The translations under genes and the position numbers were made by a program. From PALSA-1196 sp036833805 (lineage in GTDB: Bacteria > Pseudomonadota > Gammaproteobacteria > Steroidobacterales > Steroidobacteraceae): DNA of 64,000 nt. The notes beneath the pieces were generated by a model. It made no database searches and had not been told where the DNA came from. It worked only from the letters and a program-made list of their open reading frames with translations. The stretch lies in NCBI GenBank assembly GCA_036833805.1, contig DAITPA010000001.1:48124-112123 (forward strand), given 5' to 3'. Of the stretch, positions 59,978 through 64,000 are shown in pieces (within the stretch, counting starts at the first letter, position 1; every line of letters starts with the position of its first letter).

Positions 59978-60993
59978 TCAGGAATGCGGCTATCGCGATC
60001 GGTTTGTTGCTGTCAGCGTGTTCAGGCTCCTCGAACGATGAGCAGTTGGCTGCGCCGGTCGCTCGGGTCGCGCTCGGCCAAGCGGAAAAAGGCGCAATTG
60101 CGCAGACCGTGACTCTGTATGGGGTGGTTGAAATCAATCCTGCGGGCCGTCGGGTGCTGGTGGCGCCGGCTGAAGCGGTCGTCGTGAGTATCGACGCGCC
60201 GGTTGGAACCCGAGTGCGGCGCGGTGAAGTCGTCGCTCGGCTCACGCAGAGTCCAGCGACACGGCTCGATCTTGCCAAAGCGACTTCCGATGCGCGCGCC
60301 GCCGATGAGGCCTATTCACGCGCGCGGCGATTACGCGCCGACGGACTGGTCGGCAATTCCGAGCTCGAAACCGCTCATGCGGCTGCGCTGAGCGCCGATG
60401 CGAGTCGCGATAGCCTTATCGGCCGCAGCGAATCCTTAGGCTTGCGAGCGCCCGCGTCCGGCTACGTTGAAACGATTGGTGCAAGCCCCGGAGACGTTCT
60501 CGCCGCCGGGAGCGCGGTCGCGAGCATCGCTCAAGTGGGCGACGTGCGCGCGCACTTCGGCATCGACTCGGCCCTTGCACGCCGAGTCGGGCCGGGCGCC
60601 AGTCTCATGCTCGCACCGTCGGCGGGAGGGGCACCGATCAGCAGCCAGATTCTGTCGGTCAGCCCGATCGTGGACGCCCAAACCAAACTGGCCTCGGTTT
60701 TCGCGAGCATTCCCCTAAACGCCGGTCTTAACGCCGGTGTTCCGCTGACGGCTTCGCTGGCGCTGAACTCCGCCAACGATACGCTGACGATTCCGTATTC
60801 CGCAGTGCTCGACGATGGCGGCCAGCCGTTCGTGTTCGTCGTTGTGGGCGATGTTGCGCATCGGCGCGATGTCGTCATCGGAGCTGCCGGCCGTGACCGG
60901 GTCGCGATCGACAAGGGGCTGAATCCTGGTGATCAGGTCGTCACGCAGGGCGGAACCGCGGTCGATGACGGCATGAAGGTCAGGGTCAAATGA
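59974..60993 (+). CDS. RND efflux periplasmic adaptor, lipoprotein
   Basis: 339 residues from ATG 59974. Lipoprotein signal with LLLSAC; then a barrel-sandwich/lipoyl domain (GRRVLVAPAEAVVVSIDAPVGTRVRRGEVVA in part, returning as LGLRAPASGYVETIGASPGDVL), a helical hairpin, a beta-barrel and the membrane-proximal domain (VTQGGTAVDDGMKVRVK end). It links the RND pump to the OEP channel. ATGA overlaps tie it to both neighbours. Confidence 0.93.
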   Translation: MIRNAAIAIGLLLSACSGSSNDEQLAAPVARVALGQAEKGAIAQTVTLYGVVEINPAGRRVLVAPAEAVVVSIDAPVGTRVRRGEVVARLTQSPATRLDLAKATSDARAADEAYSRARRLRADGLVGNSELETAHAAALSADASRDSLIGRSESLGLRAPASGYVETIGASPGDVLAAGSAVASIAQVGDVRAHFGIDSALARRVGPGASLMLAPSAGGAPISSQILSVSPIVDAQTKLASVFASIPLNAGLNAGVPLTASLALNSANDTLTIPYSAVLDDGGQPFVFVVVGDVAHRRDVVIGAAGRDRVAIDKGLNPGDQVVTQGGTAVDDGMKVRVK

Positions 60994-63900
60994 CTGGCGC
61001 TCTCGCCAGACATGCGCGTGCGATCTGGTTTGGGGTGCTGCTGCTAACGTGCGGTGGCCTCGCCGGTGCGCTGAAGCTTCCCGTCAGTCTCTTCCCCCAG
61101 ATCGACTATCCGCGCGTCCTCGTCGCGATCGATGCCGGCGATCGCGACGCGGACCAGATGGCGGCACAGATCACCCGGCCCATTGAGATCGCTCTGCGTG
61201 CTGTCCCCGGCGTTACCCGAATTCGCTCAACTACCAGTCGGGGCACGGCCGAGGTTGCACTCAATTTTTACTGGGGCCAGGACATGGTCGCTGCGACACT
61301 CGCGACCCAGGCAGCGCTGGCAACGATCCTGCCCGACGAACCCCCCGGCACACGTTTCGATGTTCGACGTTCCGATCCGACGATCTTCCCCGTGCTGGGG
61401 ATCGCGCTGACCTCCAACACGCTTGACCAGGAAGCGCTGCGCCAGATCGCTGAGCTGAAGGTCCGCCCGGCTCTGACCGCTGTTGCAGGCGTGGCGGGAG
61501 TCGACTTGCTCGGCGGTAGCCCGCGTGAATTCGAGGTCGATGTCGATCCCGGCCGAGCTGCCGCGTTGGGTCTCAGTTTGAGCGACGTCGCTTCCGCTCT
61601 TGGCAAGTCGAACGAAGTGCGGGGCCTCGGCCGGTTCGAAGACCGTCACCGGCTCTATCTGGTCCTGGTCGAGAACCGTATCACATCGGTCGCGGACGTC
61701 GAAGCGACCCCTGTCAAAGCCGGCGACAAAGCCGGCGGGGGCGTCGTGACGCTCGGTGAGATAGCAACGGTCCATCCATCCGTGAAACCTGCTTTCGTTC
61801 GCGTGACCTCGAACGGCAAGGATGCGGTGCTCGTCAATATTCGCCAGGCGCTGGCGGGCGATACGGTCAAGATCGTAAAGGACGTCGATGCGCGCCTGAA
61901 GGAAGTGGGACTGCCGCCGAGCGTGATTGTCACGCGATTCTATGACCAGTCCGAACTCGTCACCGGCGCGGCGATTGCCGTGCGCGACGCCATTCTTCTG
62001 GGTGCCGTGCTGGCGGGAATCGTTTTATTTGTGTTCCTGAGATCGGGCAGATTGATGTTGATCACGGGACTGATGTTGCCCGCGGTGCTCGCCGCGACGT
62101 GCCTGATGCTGTTCGCGCTCGGCATGAGCTTCAACATGATGACATTGGGCGGAATGGCGGCGGCGGTTGGTCTGATCGTCGACGATGCCGTCGTGATGCT
62201 TGAACACATCATGCGGCGCATTCAGGAAGGTGCGGCCAAGGGGCCGGAGAGCCTGCTTGCAGCTGCCGCCCAGATGGGCCGCCCGCTGCTTGGATCCACG
62301 CTTGCGACTATCGTCGTTTTCCTGCCGCTCGCGTTCATCAGCGGGGTTACCGGCGGCTTTTTCAAGGCGCTCGCCGTGACGATGGTCGCGGCGTTGGGCG
62401 TTTCATTGCTTTATGCGCGCTTCGCGATTCCCCTGATGGCCGCGTATTGGCTGCGCGAAACGGATGCCGCAGCCGCTGAGCGCGCCGGTGGTTTACTCGC
62501 ATGGCTCGGTAAGGGATATCAGCGCGCAGGCGACGGAGTATTCGCGCGGCCGGCATTGTTCGTCGCAATTTTGAGCATCGGGCTGGCGCTGGCCGGATAC
62601 CTTGCCTGGTCGAAGGTGCCCTCGGGATTCATGCCGGCGATGGACGAAGGCGGCTTCATCCTGGATTACAAGGCTCAGCCTGGCGCTGCCCTCAGCGATA
62701 CTGATCGCATCCTGCGGCAGGTCGAAAAAATCATCGTGGCAACGCCGGAGGTCTCCAGCTATTCGCGGCGCACGGGCGTGCAGCTTGGGGGTGGGTTGAC
62801 CGAGGCCGATGAGGGCGATTATTTCATTCGACTCAAAGGCGGAGCGCGCCGCGCGAGCGACAAGGTCATGGCCGATATCCGGCGAAAAGTCCAGACGGAT
62901 GTACCCGGCATCTCGGTGGAGACGGCACAGTTGATGGAGGACTTGATTGGCGATCTGACCGCGGTGCCGCAACCGATCGAGGTCAAATTATTCGGCGATC
63001 ACCCCAAGGCGCTACAGGATGCGGCGAAACGCGTCGGCGATGTAATCGGCAAGATAAAAGGGGTCGTCGAGGTCGTCGATGGCCTGCGCGTGGCCGGCGA
63101 TGCGATCAGCATCGTCGTCAACCCGGGTGCGGCAGCACAGCAAGGTTTGGACCCGGCTGCCGTTTCATCGCAGCTTGAAGCGTTGATCGGCGGCGTCGAT
63201 GCGACACAGATTCGCTTCGGTGCGCAGCTCATCGGCGTCAGGGTTCGCGGACCTGCCGATAGCCGATCGCGCGCCTCGCAGATCGAATATCTCCTGCTGA
63301 CGGCGCCCGATGGGCACACGGTGCGTGTTGGCCAGATCGCAAAGGTGAACGTGGTTGGGGGTCAAACACAGATCACGCGGGAGGATCTTGCGCCGTTCAT
63401 CGGCGTCACGGCGCGCCTCGAGGGGCGTGATCTTGGCTCGACCATGCAGGACGTTCGCTCGACTGTTGCGGCGTTGCATCTGCCGTCTTCGCTCCGGATC
63501 GACTATGGCGGCTTATACGCCCAGCAACAAAAGAGTTTTGCGGATTTGTCCGTGGTGTTTGCCGCTGCGCTACTACTTTCGGCGCTTTTGCTGACTATCC
63601 TATTCGAACGGATAACCTGGACACTTGCCGCGATCGCCACGGTGCTCCTCTCGGCGGCCTCTGTGCTTTGCGGGTTGTGGATTACGGGGATCGAACTGGA
63701 CATATCCGCGCTCATGGGATTGACCATGGTTGTCGGCATGGTGACCGAATTGGCTATTTTCTATCTGGCGGAGATTGACACGAGTCGGGAAAGCGATCTT
63801 GACGCGCTGCGCGCTGCAGGCACCACACGTCTGCGGCCAATCCTGATGTCCGCTCTCATCGCGGTTCTGACGTTGAGCCCACTTGCGCTCGGTTTGAGCC

Positions 63901-64000
63901 GCGGCGCAGGTCTGCAGCAACCGTTGGCCACAGCGATCATCTTCGGGCTCGTCGCAGCGGTTCCGTTGGTATTGTTATTTCTCCCCGCCTTGATTCGAGT
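60990..64000 (+). CDS. RND efflux pump inner-membrane subunit, 3' end missing
   Basis: The frame is open from ATG 60990 to the window end: about 1003 of an expected 1020-1050 residues. It starts MTGALARHARAIWFGVLLL (helix 1) and has porter regions such as VAIDAGDRDADQMAAQITRPIE. Helix 4 carries GLIVDDAVVMLEH with Asp398-Asp399, the proton-relay pair of drug-type (HAE) RND pumps; metal-type CzcA/CusA pumps have a different VDGAV pattern. So an organic substrate is more likely than a metal. Substrate unknown. Confidence 0.93.
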   Translation, partial: MTGALARHARAIWFGVLLLTCGGLAGALKLPVSLFPQIDYPRVLVAIDAGDRDADQMAAQITRPIEIALRAVPGVTRIRSTTSRGTAEVALNFYWGQDMVAATLATQAALATILPDEPPGTRFDVRRSDPTIFPVLGIALTSNTLDQEALRQIAELKVRPALTAVAGVAGVDLLGGSPREFEVDVDPGRAAALGLSLSDVASALGKSNEVRGLGRFEDRHRLYLVLVENRITSVADVEATPVKAGDKAGGGVVTLGEIATVHPSVKPAFVRVTSNGKDAVLVNIRQALAGDTVKIVKDVDARLKEVGLPPSVIVTRFYDQSELVTGAAIAVRDAILLGAVLAGIVLFVFLRSGRLMLITGLMLPAVLAATCLMLFALGMSFNMMTLGGMAAAVGLIVDDAVVMLEHIMRRIQEGAAKGPESLLAAAAQMGRPLLGSTLATIVVFLPLAFISGVTGGFFKALAVTMVAALGVSLLYARFAIPLMAAYWLRETDAAAAERAGGLLAWLGKGYQRAGDGVFARPALFVAILSIGLALAGYLAWSKVPSGFMPAMDEGGFILDYKAQPGAALSDTDRILRQVEKIIVATPEVSSYSRRTGVQLGGGLTEADEGDYFIRLKGGARRASDKVMADIRRKVQTDVPGISVETAQLMEDLIGDLTAVPQPIEVKLFGDHPKALQDAAKRVGDVIGKIKGVVEVVDGLRVAGDAISIVVNPGAAAQQGLDPAAVSSQLEALIGGVDATQIRFGAQLIGVRVRGPADSRSRASQIEYLLLTAPDGHTVRVGQIAKVNVVGGQTQITREDLAPFIGVTARLEGRDLGSTMQDVRSTVAALHLPSSLRIDYGGLYAQQQKSFADLSVVFAAALLLSALLLTILFERITWTLAAIATVLLSAASVLCGLWITGIELDISALMGLTMVVGMVTELAIFYLAEIDTSRESDLDALRAAGTTRLRPILMSALIAVLTLSPLALGLSRGAGLQQPLATAIIFGLVAAVPLVLLFLPALIR

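Noticed and set aside
60990..64000. Heavy-metal (CzcA/CusA) efflux pump
   Set aside because: The helix 4 motif is VDDAV as in drug-type pumps rather than the VDGAV pattern of metal pumps.
1..64000. CRISPR array, toxin-antitoxin pair, restriction system or insertion sequence
   Set aside because: Looked for regularly spaced repeats, transposase motifs and typical defence genes on both strands and saw none.

Overview
The window reads as a contiguous piece of a high-GC gammaproteobacterial chromosome. The evidence is the xerD-dsbC neighbourhood, zapE, fdxA, a THI-box operon, NAD-dependent glutamate dehydrogenase and branched-chain amino acid catabolism. The genus cannot be named from sequence alone. 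Genes are packed very tightly: many neighbours share 4-bp or longer stop/start overlaps, and GTG or TTG starts are common. I see no prophage, insertion sequence, CRISPR array, rRNA or tRNA.

Layout. 1-3502: an adaptor/ABC ATPase/two FtsX-permease efflux module (adaptor cut by the window edge). 3564-7105: a broken acyl-CoA ligase fragment and glpK-glpD, both on the minus strand. 7143-11008: a ModF-like double ABC ATPase, a long unexplained hairpin, a TetA-like MFS pump and a PhzF-family protein. 11074-15074: a THI-box (TPP riboswitch) operon of TonB receptor, YkoF-like thiamine-binding protein, PnuT and a thiamine-kinase-like enzyme. 15149-17291: adrenodoxin-type ferredoxin, PaaG-like isomerase, a membrane-tethered RraB-like protein and a secreted orphan.

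17432-27819 (minus): a probable seven-gene operon of MarR regulator, branched-chain 2-oxoacid dehydrogenase E1alpha/E1beta/E2, a 1626-residue NAD-glutamate dehydrogenase, an ATP-grasp ligase of unknown substrate and gpmA. It diverges from hppD across a near-perfect palindrome. 28947-37198 (minus): a second tight operon of thiolase, methylcrotonyl-CoA carboxylase beta subunit, type II 3-hydroxyacyl-CoA dehydrogenase, ETF:ubiquinone oxidoreductase, acetoacetyl-CoA synthetase and zapE, divergent from the fused isobutyryl-CoA mutase icmF. Together these make an amino acid catabolism island. GDH recycles the glutamate from transamination, BCKDH makes branched acyl-CoAs, IcmF isomerises isobutyryl-CoA, ETF-QO passes electrons to quinone. 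Leucine and tyrosine breakdown both yield acetoacetate, which AacS plus thiolase turn into acetyl-CoA.

40750-47286: PlsC-like acyltransferase, xerD, dsbC, fdxA, a NUDIX hydrolase, a secreted tandem DUF3761 protein, an MgtC remnant and a DUF885 peptidase-like protein. 47568-49775: ECF sigma factor, putative anti-sigma protein and a secreted double-PDZ protein. 49642-53338: WbuC-like cupin, azoR with divergent LysR regulator, and a sorbosone-dehydrogenase-like protein. 53450-55411: an ArsR/VOC/NnrU operon and a frameshifted SRPBCC gene, bracketed by two copies of one palindrome that is probably the ArsR operator. 55610-64000: small membrane protein, PepSY protein, two-component system and an RND tripartite efflux system (pump cut by the window end).

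Nothing here is an obviously new defence or mobile system. The most original signals are the 8646-8718 hairpin, the twin ArsR operators around a broken gene, the ATP-grasp gene coupled to GDH, and the ECF/double-PDZ module with its antisense tail.
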